Shown: positions 46,934 to 58,555 of the stretch, in pieces
How the letters are laid out: every line of letters starts with the position of its first letter
Numbering within the stretch: the stretch's first letter is position 1
Made by a program: the position numbers and the translations under genes
Notes under the pieces: model-generated
The model's database searches: none
What the model was told of the DNA's origin: nothing
The model's input: only the letters and a program-made list of their open reading frames with translations
NCBI GenBank assembly: GCA_019916065.1
Contig: CM034237.1
Span: 45,590,367 to 45,654,366, forward strand
From: Vitellaria paradoxa
Taxonomy: Eukaryota; Streptophyta; Magnoliopsida; Ericales; Sapotaceae
Reading direction: 5' to 3'
Length of the DNA stretch: 64,000 nucleotides

Positions 46934-48400
46934 GGTTCGATTGGATTGTGCTAAAATACTAGGGGATTAAGTTTTATAAAGGGTATAAGATAAGAGAGAA
47001 TATTATTTTTAGATGATTGATTCATATTAATATAATGTTTATAAAAGGGAATAATTTTTTAATTGGTTTGTCCCTTTTATAAATAAAAAGGGATGAATGT
47101 TGAAAAAAGCAGTTAAATGACTCGTTTGTTTTTGTGGTGTCTCAAATTTGGTTGTTTATTAAATTAAATATTAAATTGTAAAATCTACAATATTTAATTA
47201 TTTTTAGACAATTTGAAGTTATATTATTTATTTCATTGAAAATTTAATTTTTTTATAAATTTATTTAGAGAATTTTTTTTTAGATATGTATTTTTGAATA
47301 GTTAGTTATTATTTATTTTTTTAATTATATTTATTTTGACTTGTTAGTCTATCTATTATTTTTTGACTAATATTATATTTATTTTGAACAAGTTAACAAC
47401 ACAGTTAATGAGAACTAAAAACGTCAAAAGTAATCAATTTAAAGAGAGAATTTTTGGCTAGCTCCAAGGGTGTCCAAAAATTACTCCCAAGGAGGGAAAA
47501 ATGTGAGACTCAGGGGTCGATTGGATGCAACGAAATATGACCTCTATAAATAATACACATTTATAAGTTTTGATGTAATATTTTTTGCTTGGTTTGGGAA
47601 GTAAAATTTTTCTCCTCTAAAAATTATCTTTCCTTCTTAATTTTGGAAGAAGGTATATTATTTTTGGAGAGGGTTTGAGCTCTCTAAAAATTATCCCTTT
47701 TTACATGGACTAAATTGGACCATTATGCCCTTTCCCATCTACAAAATGTATTTTATATTAGAAATAAATTTTTTTTCTAATGGAAAAATGTATTAAAAAA
47801 TTATATTAATAAAAATAAAAAATATATAATTTTTTCTAAATAGGGGGTCGTATGATTAAAAAAATATATTTTTTTTAAATAGGAAGTGATGTAATTTTAA
47901 GATAATAATATTATTTTTTAGTAAATTTATATAAAATTACGCATATATTGATTTTTTTAAATAAGGAGAAAAAAAATAAGCGATTAAGGAAGTTTCGGAT
48001 AAATTGAAATGTTATTGTCTACGAAACTAATTTATGTATTTTATAAAGTTAAATTTATTAATAACATAATTTATTTATAAATAATTTGTCTAAAATTAAT
48101 TTGTACTAATTGGTTTTCACATTATATAATTAACATAAACATATAATTAAGTTTGGATAACTAAATTTAATTTAATGGGTAACCAAGTTTGGGACATCAT
48201 AAGGGTAAAAAAGTCATTTGACTCTTGTTATCATCATTCACCTCTTCTTATTTATAAAACATTCAAATTAAGTTAAAAGTTATTCCTTTTCATAGACATT
48301 ACAGCAATGTGAGTCAACCCTCTAAAAATAATATTCCCTCTTATTTTATATCTCTTTTAAAATTTATCTCTCTAAAATCTTAGTATTATCTAATCGGTCC
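46934..48400. mobile_element. Long inverted-repeat element, arms about 240 bp
   Basis: The left arm (46934 to about 47177) and the complement of the right arm (about 48163-48400) align over their whole length. They start GGTTCGATTGGAT versus GGACCGATTAGAT, share GAGAGAATATTATTTTTAGA versus GAGGGAATATTATTTTTAGA, and include AGTTAAATGACT versus AGTCAAATGACT. The ~1-kb centre is AT-rich and includes a third related end (GGTCGATTGGATG at 47516). No ORF. I see no clear target duplication, so the class (foldback, MULE or two opposed MITEs) is open. Confidence 0.75.
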
Positions 48401-49024
48401 CTCGTGTCAAAATTTATCCCCGGGAGGGGGGGAATTAGCTTGTCAAACAATGGCAAAAATGGGAGACTCACATTTATGATCGGGTATTAATTTTGAAGGA
48501 GAGTTTTGACTGTATCCAAACAAGCCCTAAAAGACATAAAACGGGGGAAGGAATGAAGGAGGGAAAAGGTACGTTGAGAGAAAAGTAGATTGGTTTATTG
48601 GTTGCCGTGGGGGGCAGGGATTCAATCGTTTTCTTTAGTATCAATTGCAATGGCCCGAGCCCGTGCACTTTGATTCGGAGCTTCCCTTTCACCGGGCTCG
48701 GGTTAAAATCAAACTGCCAAAGTCACGGGTCCCACTGATTTGTGGTCGTGTTTGATTGTCAGATTATTTTAGGAAATTAGATTAACAGTTTATTATTTAT
48801 TACTAAATTGAGTTTAGTCTTACATTTGATTTGATTTGCAGTATTAAAATTTCAGAACAAAATAAAAATAAGCAATGCCATTGGGAGGGTCGTATTATAT
48901 ATTTCTACCTTTGAATTTATGTTTTTGTTAAAATTTAAAATTTTAAAATTGATCTTATGTTATATTTCACCAATCAAACAATAGCAAAATGGTACTACAT
49001 AAAAAATTAACTCATTATTATATT
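48401..49024. other. Intergenic DNA left of the second Tat-type LTR
   Basis: AT-rich with a G-run at about 48422-48431. No feature supported. The minus-strand frame at 48474-48692 is unremarkable. Confidence 0.5.
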
Positions 49025-49893
49025 TGTTGGGCAAAATAATAACTAGACGTATGGAGTGCCGAACAAGTATAGCCAAGGTGCCACGTGGTCTAATGCCGAG
49101 CATATTTGTGTGAGTCACGTAGTCATTCACCGAGCACGTTGACGCGTGACACGTGGCTTTCCACCGAACTGTTAATTGATGGCACGAGAGTTCCACGTGA
49201 GTGATATACACGGACACGTGTCTTTGGATTAATATTCCAATGGATTCCTTAACTCTCAGTATCTATGGGTAATGTGTTGCTACGTGGCTGTAGCCGAAGA
49301 CCTCAATAGTCAATTTGTTCGGTCCATTGATTGGCGGTTAGTAAATGTTATGCCTGGGACCCATAGGCTTAATGAGGGATCATAACTATAAATGTACTGT
49401 AATTATGACTGAACTAGGTATTTATCTCTGATGGAGTAACTAGCTCAGTTCATTTTGTTATGAGTAGTTGACGGATGTGACAGGTAGACAGTTTGACCAC
49501 GAAATTCTGGCTATATTGCCGTGTTTAACTACTAGAAGTATTGAATGAAAGATATGAGGTATTAAATGAGCGGTGAAAGGCATTTAAAACAAGAAAGGAA
49601 AAGAGGTGCACGGAAGCCTGGATGCAGTCAAATAACAGGTATTGTCTTATTTATTATCTACATTACTATAAATACGAGATTCTACTTGACAATGAAGGTA
49701 AGCTGACTATTGTCAACTTAAGCTATTGCTCATTTCTTTTCTGAAAAAGTTTTCTTCTTTTAGCTACTTGCTGACTTAAGTATCGGATGGTTTTCCGGCC
49801 GTAACCTTTCTTTTCTTTTTGTTCGGTAGGTTGTCGATTGCATTTCCGGTTAGCGTGATCAGCAGTTCCGGTGGTAAATTTTACTGCTGAACA
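49025..49893 (+). mobile_element. LTR related to the Tat element (truncated element, plus orientation)
   Basis: 869 bp with TGTTGGGC at the start and CTGAACA at the end, and the same overall plan as the LTR at 20599-21483 in the opposite orientation. Both share GCCACGTGG, TCACGTxxxC, TGTTAATxxTGGCACGAGAG, GGTTCAATTxGG-like blocks and the end CGATTGCATTTCCGGTTxxCG. TATAAATA at 49668-49675 is a likely promoter. A primer-binding site follows, but no gag, so this is a 5' LTR end left after deletion rather than a plain solo LTR. Confidence 0.87.
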
Positions 49894-49913
49894 TTTGGCG
49901 CCTACCGTGGGGC
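49894..49913 (+). promoter_or_regulatory. Primer-binding site remnant of the second Tat-type element
   Basis: TTTGGCGCCTACCGTGGGGC, one base different from the site at 31658-31677. Element sequence stops right after it and CATAAAAAATTA follows, a word also present just left of the LTR (about 48998-49010). Confidence 0.85.
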
Positions 49914-50239
49914 TCATAAAAAATTATTAGAGTTTGTAAAAAATTTATTGGGACTTGTAAAAATTCGTTAGGATATATAAATATATGTATAAATTTATAA
50001 AAATTTTACGAAATATGAAGAATATAAAATGTGTTAAAGAATTTTATAAATTTTCAAAGGTTTTTAGTGTTTTGCACTATCTTTTAGAGCACCAAACAGG
50101 CTCTATATATATGAATATATGTTTGAGATTTAGTATCCTCTTATTTAATGAAGTATAATGATATGTGATTATGGAAATGAACAAATAAAAAATTGTAATA
50201 TAGAAGAATAAAAATATAATCTATAAATACATGGAATAA

Positions 50240-50273
<34 letters not shown>

Positions 50274-50960
50274 TTTTAAATAAATAAAAACAAAATAATA
50301 GAAGTGAAATATAATTTTAGGTAAGTGAAGTAATTACCTCGGTCCGACCTTGAATACCAGGGAAAGAAAGGAATGACATGCGGTAATTAATCATATATTA
50401 TTGTTAAATATTGATCAACAGAGTCTCTGACGAAACCTAATGCAAACATGCGGTGAATCTTACTTTGCGTTGCTGCGGTAACAAAACGATTTACAATTGC
50501 GGTGATGGTCGATGAAAAGCCAAGGCAAAAGTTTGAATTTGGTGATCACTAAATGACAATGATGACGGCATTGACAGGTGGCAATAAGATAACATCAACA
50601 TATACATCTCGAATTTGATAGCAATTCAAGTTGGCGACGACGGGGATGATGATGGGACCCTGCGGATCATTATGCAAGTGCTTGATCGTGGTTGCTCTCT
50701 CTTCTGGGGATAAGAAAGGAGTATTTTTTTTTTATTTAGCGGCATTGTGCTCTGCGCTGTTCGAATCTTTTTTTTTTAACTCTGCTTAATAAAAAGAATG
50801 ACTCTGCTTCTATTACGACAACTTGGCTTGGGTCATTTCAGAAAGATTAATTGGATAAGCGTACGTCAAGTTATCCGCGTTTAATCAGTGTATTAGGCAC
50901 TATAATAATAATGCTGCTATTAGGAAAAAAAACAAAAAATGGTAGCCCCCTCTCTCTTTA

Positions 50961-50993
<33 letters not shown>

Positions 50994-51790
50994 TTTTTGG
51001 TTTTTTCCGTAACTTATAGTATTCCAACTTACACTTCAATTAATTAATTCTCAGGATCTTAAAATTAACAGTTTCAAAAAAAAAAAAAAATCTTAAAATT
51101 AACGATTGAATAAATTCTTTAATAATTCTGAAGAAACTTAAAGTAGTTGACGATAACAAAACTCAGACTTGTAACTATTGATACGTAAATTCAAGGTTCA
51201 GTTGAAGCTAACTTTTAGTGTCACGTTTTTCTTTCTTACTCAATCAATTATTTATATGTCATTTGATTTATTTGATTTGGGTTAATTTTTTATTTTGTGT
51301 TTTTAAAAATAAGAAAAATACCTTAAAACGTATTTGATTACTCATGTTTTTAAAATCTATATCAGAAAATAGAAAATACATTTACAGATGAAATGTAAAA
51401 CTGTTAATAATCGTTTTGAACATTTTTTAACGCAAAATAAAAAAAATTCTAAAATACAAAAAATAAAAAATATTAAATCAAATACTTTTTCAGTATTCTT
51501 AAAATATAAATCTTAAAACAAAAAATAAAATATAAAAATAAAAATAAAAAAACAAACTAAATGTGACTTTAGCATTTTTTTTTAATAATATTCTAATTTT
51601 ATTAGCATCATGTCACACAGATATATTTTAATAAAATTCGTGGCAATTGTAATTGTGTTTTACGATTTCAACAGGGCTGAAACACATACTTCAACAATAA
51701 TATATAATTTGATGCTGACATTGGCATACAGTGAAATGAAACTTATAGTTGGCTGTATGATAGTTTTTTCCCATTTTCTCTTACTACACC
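49914..51790. other. Intergenic DNA with microsatellites
   Basis: (AAT)n near 50241-50271; a less AT-rich block at 50330-50720 that I cannot assign; (CT)n(CA)n near 50962-50993. A possible MITE at 51255-51570 has ends GTCATTTGATTTATT and AACAAACTAAATGTGAC. No gene is supported. Confidence 0.5.
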
Positions 51791-51988
51791 CTTATAAATG
51801 TAAAAAATTATTAGGTGTTCTACGAGCACATGCCCTTAGATGCTAAAAATAGTCACAAATTGTAGGAGCACATGCTCTAAGCCATTAAACTTATAAATGT
51901 AAAAAATTATTAGGTGTTCTACGAGCACATGCCCTTAGATGCTAAAAATAGTCACAAATTGTAGGAGCACATGCTCTAAGCCATTAAA
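51791..51988. repeat. Perfect 99-bp tandem duplication
   Basis: 51791-51889 and 51890-51988 are identical by eye, starting CTTATAAATGTAAAAAATT and containing CGAGCACATGCCCTTAGATG and GGAGCACATGCTCTAAG. The two inner words form an imperfect inverted pair (GAGCACATGC / GCATGTGCTC). Confidence 0.93.
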
Positions 51989-54954
51989 CTTATGTCACAT
52001 GAGCACATTTACAATATTATGGTCTTATGAATTAATTGAGATGAGTGTAAATGAGTCCAGACACCTTCAATTATAAAAAAAAAAAAAAGATTTATCTTGC
52101 CGACTGATGTTAAAAATTTTTAGCATGAAAGATAATTTAATCAATCAATCATCAGATAATTGTAAACAATAATAGGAAAATAAAGAGCCGCAAAATTAAG
52201 TTAATTAAAAAAAATTCAAACTGAGAAATAAATCTTGAATTATTTACTAGATCGTAAATGAGTTGCAAAGTTTCATAAACTTATATTATTGGCACTCTTT
52301 ACTCAAATCCCAGATACAATCAAACCTTAATGGTAAAACTAATTTTTAAATTTTTAAAAAATAATTTTCAAATATTTAAAAACTTATTGAATCCATGGCT
52401 GCTATAGAATCAATAGCAAACTGAATCTTTCGAATTCCTTCATATCGCCAATGCATAAAAAATATGAAGTTTTGTTGGCTAAGTATTTTAAGGGAAGTCT
52501 CTTTAAAGCATAACATTATTATGATATTCTCTCTTTTGAGAATCCTAAAAATAAGTCAAAAAATAAAAAAGTACAAAATCTTAGACTCATAAGATTTTTT
52601 GCAATATAGTTTAAAAAACCACCAAAACTACATTTGCTCAAGCAATCTTCCTGCGAACTGGTAGCGGCATCTCACGGCATTCCAAAATTATAATCTATAT
52701 TTATGATTTTGGTGGTTTTTTAAACTTTCCACAAAATCCAAAAACTTAAGAAGAGTTTTTCAGTATTTCTCCACAACTCAAAATGGACTCTTCTCACAAT
52801 ATGACGTTTTTCAAATTTATATGAAGGTTAAGGTGGTATTTAGTTTACTTTTTTTATTTTTTTATTTTTTATTTTCGTTTTATGTGTTAAAAACTCGAAA
52901 TGAGGAAACAAAAAATACTCCGTTTTCCTTATTTTGAGATTTTCTTTATTTTTTTTGTTAAAAACTCTTAAAACAACTTTTTATCATTTTTCATTTCATG
53001 TCTAAACTTATTTTTAGTTTTTGAAAACAAATTTTGAAAATATAAGTAATTAAATAAATTTTAAACTATTTTTCTTATTTTCAAAAGTACAAAATGAAAA
53101 ATAAATTCAAAACAGAAAATAGAAAATAAAAATAAAAAATAAAAAAGAAAAAAATAAATCAAGTGACCCCTAAATAATTTATTTTAAACTCAAATTTTAA
53201 CATCTTAATCTATATTTATGTAATTTTAATTAAATTGAATATGACTATCTACCTAGAATAAGCTTGGTAACCAACATAAATTGTTAAGCTATGGCTTGGT
53301 AAATGAGATGAAATCGGAACCATTTGTTTTCTAGTTTCAGTTTACCTATAGAATTTGGTCGAAAGTTGATGACACAAATGATATCATGGGATGTCCAAGA
53401 AGAGGGAAGACATCATTAAGTCATTAAGTGGGCCAGCAATGATTTCAAAGTTAATTCTCTGAAAAGCAGGCTTTGAAAACTTTTTCTGTAGTCTGTGTTT
53501 GGAGGAAAGAAAAGTGGGATAAATTGAGAGTTCGTAATATGTACAGTGGAAGAAAAAAGTTGGTGTAATATAAAATTAACAGAGATTTAATAAAATTTTT
53601 TAATATTTTTTTACAAATCAAATGATGCCTTAATGTATCTATGTATCATGTCTGATAATTAACATCTCGATAAGTGTGCCTCCGCTGATGAAACTCCTTT
53701 TAAATTGTATATCCCTGATTGAATTTGTTTGTATGCCTGTTTAAAGGCATCATTTTTTTTTCTTTCTTTATTTATTATTATTATTTTTTTTACAGTTCTT
53801 TTTTCAATTGGAATATGTCTGGCCTGAGCTTTTGGGGTATCCCGCTTGTATTTTGTGTTTATTCTTTTTATTAATTATGCACAACAAACTTTATCAATAA
53901 AAAAAATTATATTCTTATTTTATTTCCTAATACATTCATGCATATCAAATAATCAAAAATAAATTACCATTCATATTTTTTTTTTTATTTACCAAACATT
54001 AAAATTTTGTTTCTATTTTTGTTTCCATTCTTATTTTCACTTCTATTTTTATTTTTATTCTCATTTTCAAATAGCAACCAAATATAGCCTTGGGATAAAA
54101 ATTAGGAACAAATGCAAATTAACACGTGGCAAGCCCAAATAAGTCAAAAGCAATGACCAACAACGGATTCAGCTGTTGGGTTGGAATTCTCCAATTGAAC
54201 ACAATCTCTACCCTTTCCTTTTTTTTTTTTTTTTTGAATTTGGGATGTTAGAACAATCTTATGCACATCGACTAATTCTCAAATAAACTCTTCAGTGACC
54301 CTAACGAAGCTCAAACTGATGATTTCTAAAAAATAAATTTAAAATTTTATTAGTTAAATTAACGTTCAATATTAAAGCATAATCCTGACACAGTAATTAA
54401 AAAATAATTAAATTATGAGTTGATCTAATGAGTCAATCAAAATTTAGAATATTATAAATATAACATAAATAAATTAAATATAATATATAAATAAAATTAA
54501 ATATTCAAATAATCAAAATTATTTAAAATTTTAATATCGATTAAACATATTTCTTCTAATGTAATTTTTTTTTTTTGGGTTATAAAATCGTTATGAGTTG
54601 GAATTCATTCTATGATTAAAAACTTAGTGTTACATAAATAATTAAACAGTAATTTTAGAAGAAGTTTTTAGTTTATAAGGATAATATTTTAATTTAAAAA
54701 AATATAGAATCAATTAAATAATAACTTGAATTTATAAAAAAATATTGAATCAACCAGTTGAAATGGTGAACAATTTTATTGTGGCTCTCAGGTTCTCCAG
54801 TTTCATCATTCTAAGGTCAACTTTTTTTTTTTTTGGGGTATAGTGGGATTTGAGTAATGTTTGAGCAATGAACGGAATATTTTTGTGATCGCCGTTTCTC
54901 CTCTCGATTCTCGAAGCCCGTCGGTGCTTATCGCCGACATCGAATCCCGGACGG
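51989..54954. other. AT-rich intergenic DNA with inverted repeats
   Basis: Contains a perfect 20-bp inverted repeat (52608-52627 with 52707-52726, AGTTTAAAAAACCACCAAAA type) around a 79-bp loop. A T-rich/A-rich inverted pair at about 52838-53170 ends in AGTGACCCC. A related unit lies near 53900-54090. Poly-T runs are common. No coding sequence is supported until the PIRL remnant. Confidence 0.5.
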
Positions 54955-55738
54955 GTGGAGCGGCGGAACGGAGGATGTAGCGGGGGAAGGGGAAGCGCAG
55001 TTAGCCGAGGCTATGGCGATGGTGCCTTCGATGAAATGCCGGACGTGTGCGAGTGTAACCAATTGAGATTTGCTGAGGAGAGGTGGGTGGAGATATATGA
55101 TGAATGTTCTGAAGTGTACCGTGAGGGCAAATTTGAGATGGTTGATCTTGACGATGACGACGAAATTGAAGAGAATGAAGGAGTTGTGAGGATGTTGCTA
55201 TAGGGATCCATTATGAAGGCGATGAAAGGGTTGCGCTTTCGCGTTGTCAATTGAGGATTCTTCCAGAAGCATTTGGGAGGCTTCATGGCAAGGTCGATCT
55301 CGACCTCTCTCACAATCAATTAGAGGTGTATGTTATGGCTTTACCGAATCGATTCCAGTTTCTGAATTTCGAATGTTTTCGTCTTTTTTTTTATGAACAT
55401 ATAATTACTGGGCTTTTTTCTTCATCACATTCTCGATTTTACATGCACATGCTGTATCAAAATAAATAAATAAATAAAATCTTTCCACAATAAGAGTTGA
55501 AAGCCAACTATGCTCGCATTTGAAATTGTCCCGCAAAGCTTCATGATGACCTGCTATTGCCTGCATTGGCCTGTTTCCCAACCCTGGAGAGGGTTAGTAC
55601 ATGTCTTGACTGATGTTTCTTTAATCGAACAGGCTGTAAGGAGTCAATGCTGCAGTGTATCTGTGAAGCCAGATTTTGGGTCGGGGGACAAAAAAAAAAT
55701 TATAACTGATATTATAATATTAAGTAAATAAAAAATAA

Positions 55739-55771
<33 letters not shown>

Positions 55772-55839
55772 CGCGTGTGCGTGTGTGTGTGTATGTATAG
55801 ATGATACTATGAGTTGACCTACCAATTTTTGGATAATGG

Positions 55840-56313
55840 GTGCGTTTGGAGTAATAAAAAGTGTGATAAAATGAGATAAAATATGATTTAGAGAAACTTT
55901 TTGCATTTGATGCACACATTTCAAACTGCATTTTTTGGAGATGAATAGTAAGATTCCTGTTCTGACGAATTGGATTTTCGTTTAGACATGCACTACGGTC
56001 CGTCCAAATGAATTATAAAAACCGTTTGGATGGAAGTTGGCCGTGCGAATCCGTTGAAACAGTATCTACAATCCTGTGGAACGATTTTTATGACCCCACA
56101 AAAAATAGTCAAAGTGGGTATCATTCAGTAAGTTGAGAGTCCATTATAAGAATAGTGAAAAAATTTTTACTATTTGATTAACCGAATTCTAGTTATCGGT
56201 TTTTTTTTCAAAGATATTGAACTTTTTTTTTTAATTTTAAGAAGGCAGAAATGTATAAAAATGTATAGAGATTTTTAGAAATTTTTATTAAAATTTGGTG
56301 CGCCAAGCGCACC
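55840..56313. mobile_element. MITE-like element, second copy, in the PIRL pseudogene intron
   Basis: Begins GGGTGCGTTTGGAGTAATAAAAAG and ends CCAAGCGCACCC; the ends are inverted repeats at 11 of 12 bases. It shares long blocks with 43519-44072 in the same orientation (GAATAGTAAGATTCCTGTTCT, GGATTTTCGTTT). A GT/AT microsatellite (55740-55796) lies just left. Confidence 0.75.
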
Positions 56314-56393
56314 CTATATATAACAATTAAGAAAAAATAATTAAATTTTAAGGATATATATAACAATTAAGAAAAAATAATTAAATTTTAAGG
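56314..56393. repeat. 40-bp perfect tandem duplication
   Basis: TATATATAACAATTAAG... followed by the same 40 bp again, directly beside the right end of the MITE-like element. Confidence 0.9.
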
Positions 56394-58164
56394 ATACTGG
56401 TCCATGACCTAATTATTTTTTATCCGAAACTTTTTATAGACTATTAATAGTGTTTTTTTTTTTTTTTGACTAAAATCAATTATTTTTTAAAATTTTAATG
56501 GGGGATAAACAATAGTATAAATATTTTTTAATAAAAAATTTATATAAACAGGTGGCATTGTCCAAAACTTAGGAGCCATGGCCACCCCCCAATAACACCC
56601 TGGCTACGTCCTTGAGATTGACTACCAGATAAATGTCAGGGGCAGTCGGGATCTTAAACTGGGATTATTTTATTATTATTATTTTTTGGCCTTAAAAGCC
56701 TTGCAAGTTTCAATCTCTGTCCTTACATTTCAATGAAATTCTAGCTTATTTGTGAGATCGAACAAACATTTCACAGAGCCTTTTGGTTGGGTTTGCGGAA
56801 AATTTTGGAGGGAATTGAATGTAATTTCAAGGTATTTGTTCACAATGTGATTGAGTTGTCATCATAAATTTATAGTTTCAAGAATCTTGTTCATCATGGA
56901 TGGGCATATATATTGACATGGAGGGTCTTTGGTGTTAGGCTTTTTTGCTATTCTATCTTAACTGATCTCTGTCTGTTGAATTGAGGAAATTTCATGGTAT
57001 AATTCATCACTACGTCCCCTTTTTTCTGGATTGCAAGTGCATATTGCTTTGTCTTTGCTGAAACTGTATCTGGGGTGAAGTTTTAACTGCATGGGACTGA
57101 GCTGTTTCTTAATGTATACCAAGCATTTAACTTTTGCATTATGGTTATGTAAAAATACCTTATAGCCCGGTATCTGAAAGAAATTCCTTGAGGTGAGGTG
57201 TTTACTGGTTGGAGCTTCTATTTCAGGTCAGATAGATTACTCTTGTACGTTAGCCTATTATTCGGGTTTGGTTTCCTGAAGTTGTTCTCAAATGTTGTGT
57301 CTGTGAAACAGATCATCCCGATTCGTTTGCGGGACTACATAAATTAGAAGTGCATAATGTTTCATCCAACCTTTTGAAGCCCTTGCCAGACTACTGGATT
57401 GTTGTTTAATCTGAAGGCCTCTAATGTGTCGGGAAATAAGCTTAAATGCTCTTCCTGAAAGTATTGCTAACTGCAGGTAATCTATTATTTACTTTTTTAT
57501 TTTTTTTAATATAAATTTTGTTTCTACATATTCATCAGATTTGTTCATATCAAATACTGGTTTCTCCTTGATTCCAGTTCACCCGTGGGGTTGGATGCCA
57601 GTTTTAACAGCCAAATGCATTTGCCTCCAAATTTTGGGGCACAGCGAGTTCATCTCAGAAAGCTCTTGATTCGGCTGAATAAAATTAATGTCTTAACAGA
57701 GCTTCCAGAAACTGTAGGTGATCTCCACGACCTCTGTTACCCCAAAATTCGTACTTTCCCTAGCACATTTGGCTCACTGGGAAATATAAACAACCTCAAT
57801 TTGGATCAGATCCCACTAGTAGTTCCTCCAAAGGAGTAACAGGGTTGAATCTGTGAAGGAGTTCATGTTGAATGGGTGGACCAACCTAATAGAAATAGAA
57901 GAACAGCGAAGCATGCTTGAAATAAACAAGCAGGCGCTGACTAGATGAAGCAAAAGTTTCAAGAGACCGATGGTAGAATCAACAGTTGTGAATTGAAAAT
58001 CTATGGATGTCTGTAAATTTAGTTTGTTGTAGAAGCATGTATGCGTAGTCAATGATCAAATAACTCTAGCCCCTGTAAGTGGTGCATAATGTCGAATGGT
58101 CGTACTGAGTTGCTAACTTATGTGTAGTTTGCATTTGCAGCACTTTGTTTTGTGGTTTTTGTTC

Positions 58165-58520
58165 GATATTATATTTTCTTTCTAATTCTATTTTCCTTGT
58201 CTTTTATCATTTATTTTAACATGAAATCAGAACTCATGATTTTTTATCTTGAATGAATTAGGCCACGCAAGTTTGGTGTAGTTTAATTAATTTTTTATTT
58301 TTTATTTTTGTCAAATCTTTTCAATTCTGTCTTCTCGGCAGATCTGTTCAGTTTCCACTAGTACTGTCATTGTTTTATTCTGCAGTACTATTTTTTATCA
58401 CCATAATTATACAAAAAATTCTTTCACCTTCTATTTTAATATTGAGCGTGGCCTATAGTTTAGTGGTTAAGAGCCTCTTCTACTCGCTCATGACTCGAGT
58501 TCGAGTCTTCTCCCTCTCCC

Positions 58521-58555
<35 letters not shown>

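Larger units (their letters stand above)
54955..57970 (+). pseudogene. Plant intracellular Ras-group LRR (PIRL) pseudogene
   Basis: Four decayed blocks follow PIRL order. (1) 54955-55203 is a charged N-terminal coiled region (EERWVEIYDECSEVYREGKFEMVDLDDDDE). (2) In another frame at 55215-55325 it reads ERVALSRCQLRILPEAFGRLHG and LSHNQLE. (3) After a 2-kb intron, 57313-57475 reads HPDSFAGLHKLEVHNVSSNLLKPLPD, then stops, then SGNKL and ALPESIANC in shifting frames. (4) 57579-57839 reads LDASFNSQMHLPPNFG, LNKI, TELPETVGDL, TFGSLGNINNLNLDQIPLVVPPKE and stop, with the LDAHFNEL-type repeats in the middle missing; further PIRL-like sequence runs to 57970 in broken frames (GVHVEWVDQPNRNRRTAKHA). Several stops, frameshifts and a deletion make it non-functional. 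PIRLs are cytoplasmic LRR proteins with the SHNQL and LP.. consensus. Confidence 0.85.

Noticed and set aside
55740..55931. Minus-strand frame with His/Thr/Arg and Ile/Tyr repeats
   Set aside because: Product of the TA/TG microsatellite.
58443..58520. Possible tRNA gene (A and B boxes)
   Set aside because: No cloverleaf or acceptor stem is evident, and the A-tails plus 17-bp target duplication show a SINE.
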